DNA from: Vibrio mangrovi
Lineage (GTDB): Bacteria; Pseudomonadota; Gammaproteobacteria; Enterobacterales; Vibrionaceae
Direction of reading: 5' to 3'
Assembly: GCF_024346955.1 (NCBI RefSeq)
Contig: NZ_AP024883.1
Span: 2,666,001 to 2,730,000 of the forward strand
DNA length: 64,000 bases
The first letter of the stretch is position 1. Each line of letters begins with the position of its first letter. Shown one piece after another: positions 1-9,993 of the stretch. Made by a program: the position numbers and the translations under genes. The notes under the pieces are model-generated. The model was not told the origin of the DNA. It was given only the letters and a program-made list of their open reading frames with translations, and ran no database searches.

Positions 1-2141
1 ATCAGATGCTGTTCGAAGAACCAGTGCTGAATCGGAGCCAGTGGGATCGCCTGAGTGTCCTGACTTGGCTGCGATCCGGATTCAGCCTTCGGAGTCGCCT
101 CATCCGCCAGCAAATCTCTGGCAATGGCAATTGGTGTCTGGCGGGCAAACACCTGTTTCGGCGTCAGTCGGATACCGGATTTTTTCAGCCGGGCGACCAG
201 TTGCAGACAGAGAATCGAATCCCCGCCATTACGGAAAAAACTGTCTTCAAGTGAGATATTTTTGTGTAGCAGTTCCCGGTATCCGGCAGCAATCTGCTCC
301 GCCAGTTGCACCACCGCTGCGGAATCTTCCGGAACCGTATTCAGCAGAGAGCGGGCAATTTCGATCGGTGTCTGCCGGGCAAAAACCAGTTTCGGTGTCA
401 GCCGGATACCGGATTTTTTCAGTCGGGCTGCCAGTTGCAGACAGAGAATCGAATCTCCACCCTGCTGGAAAAAACTATCCTGAACTGAGATCGGTTTGCA
501 CAGCAGTTCCTGATATCCGGCGGCAATCTGCTCTGCCAGCTGTATCACTGCTTCCGAATCTTCCGCAGCTTCCTGAAGAACGCTCTCCGCCGGTGTCGTT
601 TCAACCGATGCCGACAGCAAAGCGGTTTCCCGTTGATGGATGTTCCAGAAGCTATCCGGCTCACCCAATACCTGAGCCAACGTCTGCTGATACTGTTGCA
701 GCAGCGAACGAACGGTTTCTCCGCGGAACAGTTCAGTGCTGTATTCCAGATCGATGCGTAGCGTCTCCGCACCTTGATCCGAACGGGCTTCATTTAAACG
801 GATTTCATTTAAACGAACGGTCAGATCGAAGCGGGCATGTTTAAGTTCGCGTTCAACAACATCAACGGATAAATCCGTCAGCTCAAGTGTACTGCGCGGT
901 ACATTACGATACACAAACAACACCTGAAACAGCGGACTCCACGCCTGACCACGTTCAATATTCAGTTCATCCAGCAGGAGATCAAACGGCAGATCCTGAT
1001 GTTCGAATGCAGCCTGTGTCGTACCGGAAACCTGCGCAACCAGCTTACGGAAAGTCACCTGTTGTGGCAGTTTATGGCGCAATACCAGTGTATTGACCAG
1101 AAATCCGAGCATCTCTTCCAGTTCTGGGCGCTGACGGTTGGCAACCGAAGTGCCCAGACAGATGTCAGCACCGGCGCCCCGTTGATTCAGCAACAGTAGA
1201 AATGCGGCCTGCATGACGTTATACAAGGTTGTCCCTTCACGACTGGCAAATGCTCTGGCCTCCCGGAGTAAAGACACTGGCAGAGTCAGGCTTTCCTGTG
1301 CTCCCTGATAGTTTCTTGCCACCACATCAGGATAGGGAAAATCAAACGGTAACTGAGTATTTACCGGCGCACCGGTAAGCGTTGTACGCCAGAAAGCCCG
1401 CTGCTCATCCGCAGGTTCACTTGCCAGCCACTCCCGCTGCCAGGTCGCGTAATCGGCATACTGCAATACCGGTTCACCATTCGGTTCGTCCATGCCTTGC
1501 AAACACTGTTCGTACAGTGCAGCCAGCTCCTGAATCAGCAGCGATTCAGACCAGGCGTCAAACGCGATATGGTGGATGACAAACAGCAGGTGCCAGCACT
1601 GACTGTCGTCTCCTTCCTGAGATAACAATGCGATCCGGACCGGCAGATCCCGGTCCAGTGCAAACGGCTGATTTGCCAGTTGTTCGCATGTCTGATCGAT
1701 ATCTGCCACATGCAGATGAACATCGAACGGCAATTCATAATCGCTTTCAACCTGCTGAAAAGCCTGACCGGCTTCATCGATCTGATAAGTACTGCGTAAG
1801 ATATGATGACGCTGTAACAGCATGGCAAAAGCCTGTGCCATAGCTTGCTGATTCAGGTAACCGTTGAGTACCAGACGTCCGGTCAGGTTATACAGCGCGC
1901 TGCCCTGTTCGTACTGTTCAATAAACCACAGCCGCTGTTGGGCACTCGATAGCACTGCCCGGTTTTCCGGATGCGGCAGCGCGACAATCGGCAATTGCCA
2001 GCTATCGATGTTACGGGCCTTGAGTAAAGCCCGGAACTGCGCTTTCTTTTCCGGCGGCAATTGCGCCAGACGTTGTGCTATGTTACGCGGGTCCAACGCA
2101 TCAGCCGGGCTATTATGTTGCTTCAATTCGGAATGACTCAT
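1..2141 (-). CDS. Nonribosomal peptide synthetase, C-T-T-(C/E...) module, 3' part beyond window
   Basis: This is the second synthetase of the siderophore locus; its 3' end lies left of position 1. Its ATG overlaps the TGA of the upstream synthetase (ATGA at 2138-2141), so the two are probably translationally coupled. An N-terminal condensation domain carries HHIAFD at residues 190-195. No adenylation domain follows it. Instead there are two carrier domains in tandem, with GGDS phosphopantetheine serines at Ser564 and Ser642, exactly 78 codons apart and nearly identical in sequence. After these a new condensation-fold domain begins with PLAPIQHWFFEQ, the usual opening of an epimerisation domain, and runs off the edge. 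The missing adenylation domain means the carriers must be charged in trans, or receive the chain from elsewhere. Family assignment is firm; substrate and module order are inference. Confidence 0.93.
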   Translation of the reverse strand, partial: MSHSELKQHNSPADALDPRNIAQRLAQLPPEKKAQFRALLKARNIDSWQLPIVALPHPENRAVLSSAQQRLWFIEQYEQGSALYNLTGRLVLNGYLNQQAMAQAFAMLLQRHHILRSTYQIDEAGQAFQQVESDYELPFDVHLHVADIDQTCEQLANQPFALDRDLPVRIALLSQEGDDSQCWHLLFVIHHIAFDAWSESLLIQELAALYEQCLQGMDEPNGEPVLQYADYATWQREWLASEPADEQRAFWRTTLTGAPVNTQLPFDFPYPDVVARNYQGAQESLTLPVSLLREARAFASREGTTLYNVMQAAFLLLLNQRGAGADICLGTSVANRQRPELEEMLGFLVNTLVLRHKLPQQVTFRKLVAQVSGTTQAAFEHQDLPFDLLLDELNIERGQAWSPLFQVLFVYRNVPRSTLELTDLSVDVVERELKHARFDLTVRLNEIRLNEARSDQGAETLRIDLEYSTELFRGETVRSLLQQYQQTLAQVLGEPDSFWNIHQRETALLSASVETTPAESVLQEAAEDSEAVIQLAEQIAAGYQELLCKPISVQDSFFQQGGDSILCLQLAARLKKSGIRLTPKLVFARQTPIEIARSLLNTVPEDSAAVVQLAEQIAAGYRELLHKNISLEDSFFRNGGDSILCLQLVARLKKSGIRLTPKQVFARQTPIAIARDLLADEATPKAESGSQPSQDTQAIPLAPIQHWFFEQHL
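105..575 (-). repeat. Tandem duplication encoding two carrier (T) domains
   Basis: Two adjacent in-frame copies of about 234 bp encode the twin carrier domains of the partial synthetase. Matching blocks lie at roughly 110-230 and 345-465; for example, gataccggattttttcag begins at 171 and again at 405. The amino-acid sequences differ at only a small minority of positions over about 72 residues, and DNA identity is also high. This suggests a fairly recent duplication or ongoing gene conversion. Confidence 0.9.
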
Positions 2142-5100
2142 AATTCAAACTCATCTAACAGGGCAGCCATCATCGCCAGATCATCTTCCTGTGAAGATAC
2201 GGCTGCTAATTTTTCTGCGATTGCACTGATTGTCGGATTCTGGAAGATCTCGGCCAGAGAGAGGCTTTGATGAAACGTACGCTGGATTCTGGCCTGTAGC
2301 CGGGTCGCTGACAGGGAGTTGCCACCCAGATGGAAGAAGTTATCTTCAACGCCGATATCCGTGACATTCAGGATCTGCTGCCAGATCTCCGCCAGTGTTC
2401 TCTCTGTTTCAGTCGTTGGTGCCACATGCCGGGATGCTTCTCCCGCAGCCGGGTATGGCAGAGCCTGCCGGTTGATCTTGCCATTGGTGTTCAGCGGTAG
2501 TTGTTCCATCACCTGAACAACAGCCGGCACCATATAAGCAGGCAGATGTTCTGCCAGATATGCCGTCAGCACCCCGGATTCACTGGACCAATCTTCCTGA
2601 GAAGACAGTAATTTCTGAGACAAAGCGGTATGAGACAAAGTGACATACGCCGCAATGAAGGCCGAATCCTGCTGTGCATCCCACAGGACAACAACGGCTT
2701 CTTTAACCGCATCGTGTTGTTGTAGCAGTGCTTCAATTTCTCCCAGTTCGATCCGGAATCCTCTGAGCTTGACCTGAAAATCCATCCGGCCGAGATAATG
2801 GATTCGTTGCTGTTTATCCATCATCACTCTGTCTCCGGTCCGGTACATCCGGACACCCGGTTCCATGTTCAGTGGATTGGCAACGAATTTCTCCGCGGTC
2901 AGCTCGGCCCGGTTCAGGTAGCCTTGCGCTAATCCCTGCCCGGAAATATAAAGCTCACCCTCAACTCCTGTCCGGACCGGCTGCTGTAATTCATCAAGAA
3001 TGTAAAAGCCGGTATCGCGCAGCGGCTGACCGATAGTCACATGACTGGTTGGCAGATTTTCCAGCGAGGCGGAGGAAACATGCTCACAACTGGCCCAGAT
3101 CGTAGCTTCTGTCGGACCATAAAGATTGGTCAGGCAATTCGCCCGAAGCAGGAGTTTTTCAGCCAGTGATTTGGGCAGCGCTTCTCCGCCTGACAGTACA
3201 TTCAGCGAGTTCCACCATGCGCCTTCGTACTCAGCCAGACCATGCCAGGTGGCTGGCGTTGCCTGCATCACATTGATCTGATGTGCCGTAATTTGCCGGA
3301 TCATCGCCTGCGCATCTTTACAGTCGCTTTCACTGGCAAGGACCAGAACCCCGCCCTGTAGCAACGGCAGGAACAGTTCCAGCGCTGCGATATCAAAGCC
3401 GATGGTCGTCACAGCCAGCAGACGGCTGTGTTCAGCAACAGGAACTTCAGCGGCGATAGCACGCATAAAGTGCCGCAACGCTCCTCTTGAGATCTGTACA
3501 CCTTTCGGCTTGCCGGTCGAACCGGAGGTAAAGATGCTGTAGGCAGTCATATCGTCTGACGGTATGACAGCTGTCTGAACCGCTTCAGTTTCCTGCATTT
3601 CCGCCTGCTTCAGCTCATCAGGCGTGATCTGGTGGATGGTGCTTTTCAGTGGCATGGGTTCAGACACCAGCAAAAATTCAGCTTCGGACTGCTCAAGAAT
3701 ACTTTCCAGCCGTTCAGCCGGATGAGTCGGGTCAAGCGGAATATAAGTAATCCCCGCCCGGTAAAGGGCCAGCAGATGAATCACTAACCCGGAATCGCGC
3801 GGTAGTGCAACAGCGACGGTCTGCACCGATTCAGCTTTACACATTCTTGCCAGCACCGCTGCCCGTGTTTCAATCGCCTCAACCAAAGCGGCATAGGTAT
3901 AACGCCGATCCGCGGCAATCAGTGCTTCCTTCTCCGGTGTCCGGCTGGCCTGAGACTGAATATGCTCAATCAGATCCAGATGCTCCACCGCTTCCGGTTG
4001 TGATGTCGGCCGGGAGCCATTGAGTACCGACAGTCCGGATTCAGCCTGAACCAGTGCTGTCAGAACCTCTGCGACCTTCCGGGTCAGCGTCTGACTCAGA
4101 ATGTTCAGAGCCTGTTCAAAAGTGTTTAGCAATGCAGTGATCTGCCCGTCACTGATGCGTCGGCTGTCATAACGACAATGCAACTTCAGCGTATCACCGG
4201 GTTCCATTTGCAACATCAATGGCAGATTGCTGTGTTCGGCAACTGACAGCAGCCCGATTTTAGGTGATTCAAGTCCGGCAAGTGCTGGCGGGAAAGGATA
4301 GTTCTGATAGACAAGCACCGTATCGAATAGTGCCTCTCCCGGTTGCAATGCCAGTGATGACTGGATCTGAGCCAGAGACAGATAATCGGCATTGCGGGCT
4401 CCGGCGGCACTGAGCTGGACCTTACGGGCCAGTTCCTGAACAGATGTTTGCGGCTCAAGTCTCACTCGCTGCGGCAAAGTGTTGATGAACATTCCCGCAG
4501 TTTGCTGAATATCCGGCACGGCTTCAGAACGCCCCGAGGTCGTACTGCCGAAAACAACATCACGCTGTCCGGTTGCCCGGTTCAGGGCAAATGCCCAGCC
4601 CAGCTGCAACAATGTATTTACCGTCAGATTATGAGCTCTGGCCTGCTGTTCCAGCTGTGCCAGCAGATCTGCACTCATTTCGCTTTGCCGGTACTGTTGC
4701 CCGTTTCCGTCCTGAACCGCCGCAGCCCTTGCCAGTGTGGTCGGACGTTCGATACCGGCCAGCTCCTGCTGCCAGTAAGCCATCGCCTGAGTCTCATCAC
4801 CAGATATCAGCCACTGGCTGTAACCTTCCAGTGTCGGCGCATCTGCCAGTGTTTCCTGACGATAGAGTGCGATCGCTTCTCCGGCAATCAGCGCTGAAGT
4901 CCAGCCATCGACAACCAGATGATGACGTGTCCAGACCAGCCGGAACTGCTCACCGCCGAAGTGGATTAAAGTTACCCGCATCAGTGGTGCACGGCCGATA
5001 TCAAAACCATTACGGCTTTCCTGCTGTAAAAAGTCGTTGAAAGCAACGGCCTGATCATCCGCAGAAAGGTGCTGCCAGTCCTGATAATCCGTCGCCATAG

Positions 5101-8100
5101 CAAGGCCGCGACAGACCACCATGAGCGGTTGTTCCAGTCCTTCCCAGATAAACCGGCTGCGCAGTATATCGTGGCGCAATCCGGCACTTTTCCAGGCCTG
5201 TAAGAATTCAAACGGTTCAATCCGTCCTGCAAGAGACATCCCGGTCACATTGGTATAAAGACTCGGGTCGTTTTCCAGCAGACAATGATAGAAAATTCCC
5301 TGTTGTCCGGGTGACAGTGGCAGGATGTCCTCAATCGTATCGGCTGCGATCTGCCCGGTGATTTGTTCCAGATCCGGCTGACTCAAATCCGCCGTCACTT
5401 CACCGCACTCAATCTGTTCCGGCAATATATCCAGACGCCGCCGCGAAACAGCACTTTTTGAAGTAACGGTATTTTCCGGAGCCGGAGCATGATTTTTCAG
5501 CGCTGCATTTTCTTTCTCCAGCAGTGGTGCCAGAAATGCAGCCAGAGCCGCCGGACTCTGATGCTGGAATATCGCTTGTGGTGTCAGTGGTAGTGCAGCT
5601 TTCCTCGCTGCCGCCACCAATTGCAGGGCCAGAATAGAATCACCACCCAGTGAGAAGAAACCAGCCTGAGGATCAACAGATTGAGAGTCCAGTTGCAGTA
5701 CCTGTGCAAACAGCGCCACCAGTTGTCCGGTTGTTGCGTCTGTCAGAGTCTCTCCACCCAGAGCGGTTTCAGAAACCGAATCGGCTGAAAGAGCGCTTTC
5801 AGGAGACTGTGTTTCAGGAGATAAAGCCCCGGAAAGTAACAGTCCTGCCTGTTCACGCAGTGCTTTCCGATCAATCTTGCCGTTGCTGTTACGCGGCAGA
5901 TGTTCCAGAGGCTGCCAGAAATGCGGCATCATATAAGCAGGCAGAACCCCGGCCAAAGCCTCCGCCAACACGGTTGGACTGTGCGGTGATACTACAAATG
6001 CAATCAGCGATTCCCGCATATCATCTTTTTCGAAGTACACCGCAGCTTCACTGATCTGATCCAGCTCAGCCAGCTTGCGCTCGATTTCAGCTAGCTCAAC
6101 CCGGTAGCCACGGATCTTCACCTGACCATCACCCCGGCCGATAAACTGCAAACGAGCTTGTGGCAAACGCCGGACCCGATCACCAGTCCGGTAGATGGTT
6201 TCACCGGAAACCAGCGGGTTTTCGATAAAGTTCTCCGCAGTCTTGGCTGAGTCCTGCCAGTATCCTTCGGCAAGCTGATTTCCTGCGACATAAAGCTGCC
6301 CGATACCTCCGACAGGCACCGGAGACATCCGCTCATCTAGCACATAAACCCGGTTACCGGCCAGCGGTGTTCCCAGAGAAACCGGCTGATTATCTGCCAG
6401 TTTTCCGGCCAGCACACCCACCGTTGTTTCTGTCGGACCATAGTGATTAAACAGAGTCAGTGCCGGAGCCATTCCCCGCACCTGAGCAATCAGAGCCGGA
6501 GTCACGCCTTCGCCACCCAGAACTAACGCTGATTTCGGTAAAATTTCATCCCGTTCGGAAGCCAGTAATCCTTGCAAGTGGGAAGGGACAACTTTCAGCA
6601 TATCGACCGGATAGTTTTGCAGATGGTCAGCCAGCCCTTCGGCATCCAGCATCCATTCTTCATCCAGCACCCGGACCGGAAAACCACCCAGCAATCCGCC
6701 CCATAAAGCGGTATAACTCAGATCGGTCGCAATACTTGCCAGACTGGCGTAGACACTGCCGGGTTGCAGATTCAGACGCTGATTCAGAGCTGTCACATAA
6801 GAGGCCAGCGCCCGATGTCCGACTGCCACGGCTTTCGGTGTGCCCGTCGAGCCGGAGGTAAAAATCATATAAGCCGTCGAAGATAAATGTGCCGTACCAT
6901 GGTGCTCTCTGACCGGAACAGCTTTAACCGGCGAGGTATGCGCAGAAGAATCGACTGTCGCAACATCCAGCCATAGAATGTTTTCTGCCAGCCATTCAGG
7001 CCGGGAACCGAGGCCAAAACAGGCTGAGACCTGAGCTTCCGCCAGCATCACCTGTAAACGGGCAGCCGGTAACTTGTCATCCAGTGGTACATAGGCCGTA
7101 CCGGATTTCCAGGCCGCCAGCATTGCTGCAACCTGTTGTTTCCCTCTCGGCAGTAGAACCGCCATCGGACCGGCTTGCCACAAAGAATTGCTCTGGGCAA
7201 CCCCTTGTTCATCCAGTGCCAGAAGCAGGCTATCTGCGGCCTGATTCAGTTCTCCGACAGTGATCTTCTGGTCATGGTGCAGCAATGCAATCTCATCGGC
7301 TGCCCGCTGCTGCCATAAGCCCAGAGCCGTTGCTGACCCGGAATGGCTGACACGATCATGTTCAGTTGCCGGATCCAGCCATGCCATAACATTCAGGTCA
7401 GATAAGTTGCTCTCCGGAGCCGCCGTCAGACAAGTAAGCAGCGCAAAGAAATCGTCAGCCATCGCTGCAACGGTTTCCTCTCTGTACAGGCTGGTATTGA
7501 AACGCCAGTGAAATGAAAGCTCGCCCGCCTGAAATTTATACACACCAAGATTCAGTTCATGGGCTGCGCCCCGCTGTCCGGATTCCAGCATCGGTCCGAC
7601 AAGCGGGCGGCAAAAATCAAGTTCATGGGTCTGGGTATAAGTCAGCATATGACTGGTCAGGCCGCTCCGGTCGGCACTGCGCGTTTTCATCAACGCTTGT
7701 GTCAGTCTGGCAAACGGGAGTTTCTGATGCGGCAGTGATGCTTTCAGAAAGGCTGAATTTTTCCGGACTAATCCGGCAAAACTGATATTTTCTGAAAAAT
7801 CAGCCAGCACCGGAACCGGATTAACACAGTATCCGACCACATCCCGGTCCCGACGTCCCCGCCGTCCTGATGTCGGTGAGCCAATCAGAAAACGGGTCTG
7901 TCCGCTTAAACGATGCAGGAAGAACTGGAAAGCACTCAGCAACAATACATAAGGCGTCACCTGAAAGGCTTTGGCCGTTGCAAAAATCGCGTCAGCAAGT
8001 TCCTGATCGGCGTCGCAAACCCATTCATCGCCGTCAAAGCAACGTACTTCAGGACGTTCAAAATCTGTAGGTATCTCAAGGCTGTCCGGGACTTCTCCGA

Positions 8101-8710
8101 TTGCATTCTGCCAGAAGTCCGTCGCTTGCTGTGCTGCTTCACTTTGCAGCCAGCTTTCCTGACGTGACAACCAATGAGAATACTGTTCAGTGCTCTGCGG
8201 AGCCGGGCCATTTTCAGACAGATGGGTGTAATACTCAGCCCAGGTCTGCATGAAACGCTCCATACCATAAAAATCACCGGCAATATGATGCGCGGTTACC
8301 GTCAGATATGAAGCCTCTTCACCAATCAGCAGGTTGGCCCGCAGCACATAGCCCTCTTCGAGCAGAAACGGCTGATCTGCCGAACGGGCTGTCCAGTCAC
8401 GGCATTCTTCCTCAGTCAGAGAGCCATGTTCAACCACAAAAGCTGCTTGCTGAGCATCAAATAACCGGGCACAGACCTTTTCCCCTTGCTGAAAATATCC
8501 GGTTCTCATGCTCTCATGCTGATGAACCGCCTGATAAAAACTCTGCTCCAACAGCTCCGGTTGCAGTACCGGACCTCCCGGTTCACCTAACATACTGGTG
8601 AAGTAGACGTTGTATGCCGGTGATGCCGGAGCAAGCTGATATAAAAACCACAGTGCGGACTGATTCGATGACACGTGCCGTATTTCGTGCCCGAGAGATA
8701 TAGTGTCCAT
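2138..8710 (-). CDS. Nonribosomal peptide synthetase, C-A-T-C-A-T (predicted Asp, Gly)
   Basis: This is a two-module synthetase of about 2190 residues. Numbered from the upstream ATG at 8725, the order is: condensation (HHIAGD at 146-151), adenylation 1 (FTSGSTG near 621, YGPTET, NGKIDRKAL), carrier Ser1030, condensation 2 (HHLVVD at 1268-1273), adenylation 2 (FTSGSTG near 1730, NGKINRQAL) and carrier Ser2137. There is no thioesterase domain at the C-terminus. Aligning the pocket to GrsA by eye gives D-L-T-K-V-G-H-V-G-K for adenylation 1, an Asp-type code, and D-I-L-Q-L-G-L-I-W-K for adenylation 2, a Gly-type code. I prefer the start at 8710 because GAGGA lies just upstream of it; the ATG at 8725 lacks a Shine-Dalgarno. 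The gene follows the hydroxylase gene after a short gap and overlaps the next synthetase by 4 bp. Confidence 0.95.
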   Translation of the reverse strand: MDTISLGHEIRHVSSNQSALWFLYQLAPASPAYNVYFTSMLGEPGGPVLQPELLEQSFYQAVHQHESMRTGYFQQGEKVCARLFDAQQAAFVVEHGSLTEEECRDWTARSADQPFLLEEGYVLRANLLIGEEASYLTVTAHHIAGDFYGMERFMQTWAEYYTHLSENGPAPQSTEQYSHWLSRQESWLQSEAAQQATDFWQNAIGEVPDSLEIPTDFERPEVRCFDGDEWVCDADQELADAIFATAKAFQVTPYVLLLSAFQFFLHRLSGQTRFLIGSPTSGRRGRRDRDVVGYCVNPVPVLADFSENISFAGLVRKNSAFLKASLPHQKLPFARLTQALMKTRSADRSGLTSHMLTYTQTHELDFCRPLVGPMLESGQRGAAHELNLGVYKFQAGELSFHWRFNTSLYREETVAAMADDFFALLTCLTAAPESNLSDLNVMAWLDPATEHDRVSHSGSATALGLWQQRAADEIALLHHDQKITVGELNQAADSLLLALDEQGVAQSNSLWQAGPMAVLLPRGKQQVAAMLAAWKSGTAYVPLDDKLPAARLQVMLAEAQVSACFGLGSRPEWLAENILWLDVATVDSSAHTSPVKAVPVREHHGTAHLSSTAYMIFTSGSTGTPKAVAVGHRALASYVTALNQRLNLQPGSVYASLASIATDLSYTALWGGLLGGFPVRVLDEEWMLDAEGLADHLQNYPVDMLKVVPSHLQGLLASERDEILPKSALVLGGEGVTPALIAQVRGMAPALTLFNHYGPTETTVGVLAGKLADNQPVSLGTPLAGNRVYVLDERMSPVPVGGIGQLYVAGNQLAEGYWQDSAKTAENFIENPLVSGETIYRTGDRVRRLPQARLQFIGRGDGQVKIRGYRVELAEIERKLAELDQISEAAVYFEKDDMRESLIAFVVSPHSPTVLAEALAGVLPAYMMPHFWQPLEHLPRNSNGKIDRKALREQAGLLLSGALSPETQSPESALSADSVSETALGGETLTDATTGQLVALFAQVLQLDSQSVDPQAGFFSLGGDSILALQLVAAARKAALPLTPQAIFQHQSPAALAAFLAPLLEKENAALKNHAPAPENTVTSKSAVSRRRLDILPEQIECGEVTADLSQPDLEQITGQIAADTIEDILPLSPGQQGIFYHCLLENDPSLYTNVTGMSLAGRIEPFEFLQAWKSAGLRHDILRSRFIWEGLEQPLMVVCRGLAMATDYQDWQHLSADDQAVAFNDFLQQESRNGFDIGRAPLMRVTLIHFGGEQFRLVWTRHHLVVDGWTSALIAGEAIALYRQETLADAPTLEGYSQWLISGDETQAMAYWQQELAGIERPTTLARAAAVQDGNGQQYRQSEMSADLLAQLEQQARAHNLTVNTLLQLGWAFALNRATGQRDVVFGSTTSGRSEAVPDIQQTAGMFINTLPQRVRLEPQTSVQELARKVQLSAAGARNADYLSLAQIQSSLALQPGEALFDTVLVYQNYPFPPALAGLESPKIGLLSVAEHSNLPLMLQMEPGDTLKLHCRYDSRRISDGQITALLNTFEQALNILSQTLTRKVAEVLTALVQAESGLSVLNGSRPTSQPEAVEHLDLIEHIQSQASRTPEKEALIAADRRYTYAALVEAIETRAAVLARMCKAESVQTVAVALPRDSGLVIHLLALYRAGITYIPLDPTHPAERLESILEQSEAEFLLVSEPMPLKSTIHQITPDELKQAEMQETEAVQTAVIPSDDMTAYSIFTSGSTGKPKGVQISRGALRHFMRAIAAEVPVAEHSRLLAVTTIGFDIAALELFLPLLQGGVLVLASESDCKDAQAMIRQITAHQINVMQATPATWHGLAEYEGAWWNSLNVLSGGEALPKSLAEKLLLRANCLTNLYGPTEATIWASCEHVSSASLENLPTSHVTIGQPLRDTGFYILDELQQPVRTGVEGELYISGQGLAQGYLNRAELTAEKFVANPLNMEPGVRMYRTGDRVMMDKQQRIHYLGRMDFQVKLRGFRIELGEIEALLQQHDAVKEAVVVLWDAQQDSAFIAAYVTLSHTALSQKLLSSQEDWSSESGVLTAYLAEHLPAYMVPAVVQVMEQLPLNTNGKINRQALPYPAAGEASRHVAPTTETERTLAEIWQQILNVTDIGVEDNFFHLGGNSLSATRLQARIQRTFHQSLSLAEIFQNPTISAIAEKLAAVSSQEDDLAMMAALLDEFEL

Positions 8711-8744
8711 GTTCGTATTCCTCATCTAGCGCCCAAAAGTATGA

Positions 8745-9671
8745 TCAGCAGTTCGGTTCTGCCATCGCGACAACCACTTTACGAGGCCCGGTGAAGCGGG
8801 AACGGGCATGAGCAACCAGCATGTTATCCAGCATCAGTACATCACCTTTTTGCCATGGGAACTTCACCATGCACTCATCCAGCACACCCCGGATTTCATC
8901 CAGAATGCCATCTTCGATCGGAGAACCGTCACCGTAGTAGACGTTACGCGGTAAATCTTCTTCTTCGACAATGGAGAGCAGCGTTTCACGGATGTGTGCT
9001 TCCAGATTGGAAACATGGAACAGATGAGCCTGATTGAACCAAACCATTTCCTGAGTCACAGGATGACAGGCAACTGACTGACAGATCTGACGGGTTCTCA
9101 GTTCACCGTCACCTTTCCATTCAAAGTCGATCTGATGGGCACGACAGAAAGCCTCAACCTGTTTCGGGTCAGTGGTGGCAAATACTTTTTCCCACGGCAG
9201 ATCCAGTCCGTTTCCATAATTGCGGACATACATCAGTTTCTTCTCTTCAAAGCGTTCCCGGATCCGGGTCGGTATCCGGCGGTAAACTTCCCGGCTGTCA
9301 GCGATGGGCGTTTCCCCTTCGGTTTCTGCCGGCTGAATACAGTGAAACCAGATTTTCATCGGCCAGTTGAGGGTGTAAGCCTGTTCGTTATGCAGAGGAA
9401 TCACCTGATGCGCCGGATATTCGGTGGTGGTGTAAACCCCTTCACCTAAATCAGTCCGGGGAGTCGAACCAAATTCATAATTGAGCAGCGGAAACCCGAA
9501 TGATTTGGCAAATTCCTGAAATTCCGCTTCACCCAGAATATCGAATCCCCGAAACAGGATACCGCCATTGCGATGCAGATTTTCCTCAACAATCCGATGC
9601 ATATTTTCCAGATCATGACGCCATCCCGACGCATTTGGCATCACAACTTCAAGTGGTAGTTCAATTCCCAT
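8745..9671 (-). CDS. TauD/SyrP-type Fe(II)/2-oxoglutarate dioxygenase, probable aspartyl beta-hydroxylase
   Basis: A 308-residue member of the TauD/TfdA dioxygenase family. The iron-binding facial triad is visible as His94-Asn95-Glu96 near HNEQAY and the distal His288 in LVAHARSRF. The arginine expected to bind 2-oxoglutarate lies just after, in the RSRFTGPRK segment. SyrP-like members of this family hydroxylate the beta carbon of aspartate tethered to an NRPS carrier, giving a bidentate ligand used in many siderophores. The Asp-type adenylation domain encoded immediately downstream supports that role here, though the substrate is inferred. It is the first gene of the minus-strand biosynthetic operon, with a good AAGAGGAG ribosome site before the ATG and a Fur box about 120 bp upstream. 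Confidence 0.9.
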   Translation of the reverse strand: MGIELPLEVVMPNASGWRHDLENMHRIVEENLHRNGGILFRGFDILGEAEFQEFAKSFGFPLLNYEFGSTPRTDLGEGVYTTTEYPAHQVIPLHNEQAYTLNWPMKIWFHCIQPAETEGETPIADSREVYRRIPTRIRERFEEKKLMYVRNYGNGLDLPWEKVFATTDPKQVEAFCRAHQIDFEWKGDGELRTRQICQSVACHPVTQEMVWFNQAHLFHVSNLEAHIRETLLSIVEEEDLPRNVYYGDGSPIEDGILDEIRGVLDECMVKFPWQKGDVLMLDNMLVAHARSRFTGPRKVVVAMAEPNC

Positions 9672-9792
9672 AGCGATATCTCCTCTTGTTATTTTTTGTA
9701 TGTCGTACCCGCACTTTTTGTGTGAGAACTGTGCATTTTTTGTATATGAAACATGAAATCGGGCAATACTATAATCTAAATGATACTGAGAT

Positions 9793-9807
9793 TGAAAATA
9801 ATTATCA
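9793..9807. promoter_or_regulatory. Fur box between hydroxylase/NRPS operon and TonB receptor gene
   Basis: TGAAAATAATTATCA matches the 7-1-7 Fur consensus TGATAATNATTATCA at all but one position. It lies centrally in the 322-bp gap (9672-9993) between two divergent genes of iron uptake, so one site could repress both directions when iron is plentiful. The rest of the gap is AT-rich, and I did not assign -35/-10 elements with confidence. Confidence 0.8.
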
Positions 9808-9993
9808 TTAGATCTTTACAGTTGTATATAGAATTGTTTACATTTACTGACACAAAACTTACATACAGAGTTGAGCTATCTATCTGTTCATCCTTATGAA
9901 ATTAATTGCACTCGATTGAAAGAACACAGAAAATCATCGGGATTCAGACAGCCCAGCTCGAATCATCTCCACCAGAAAAAGCAGTCATAAAAA

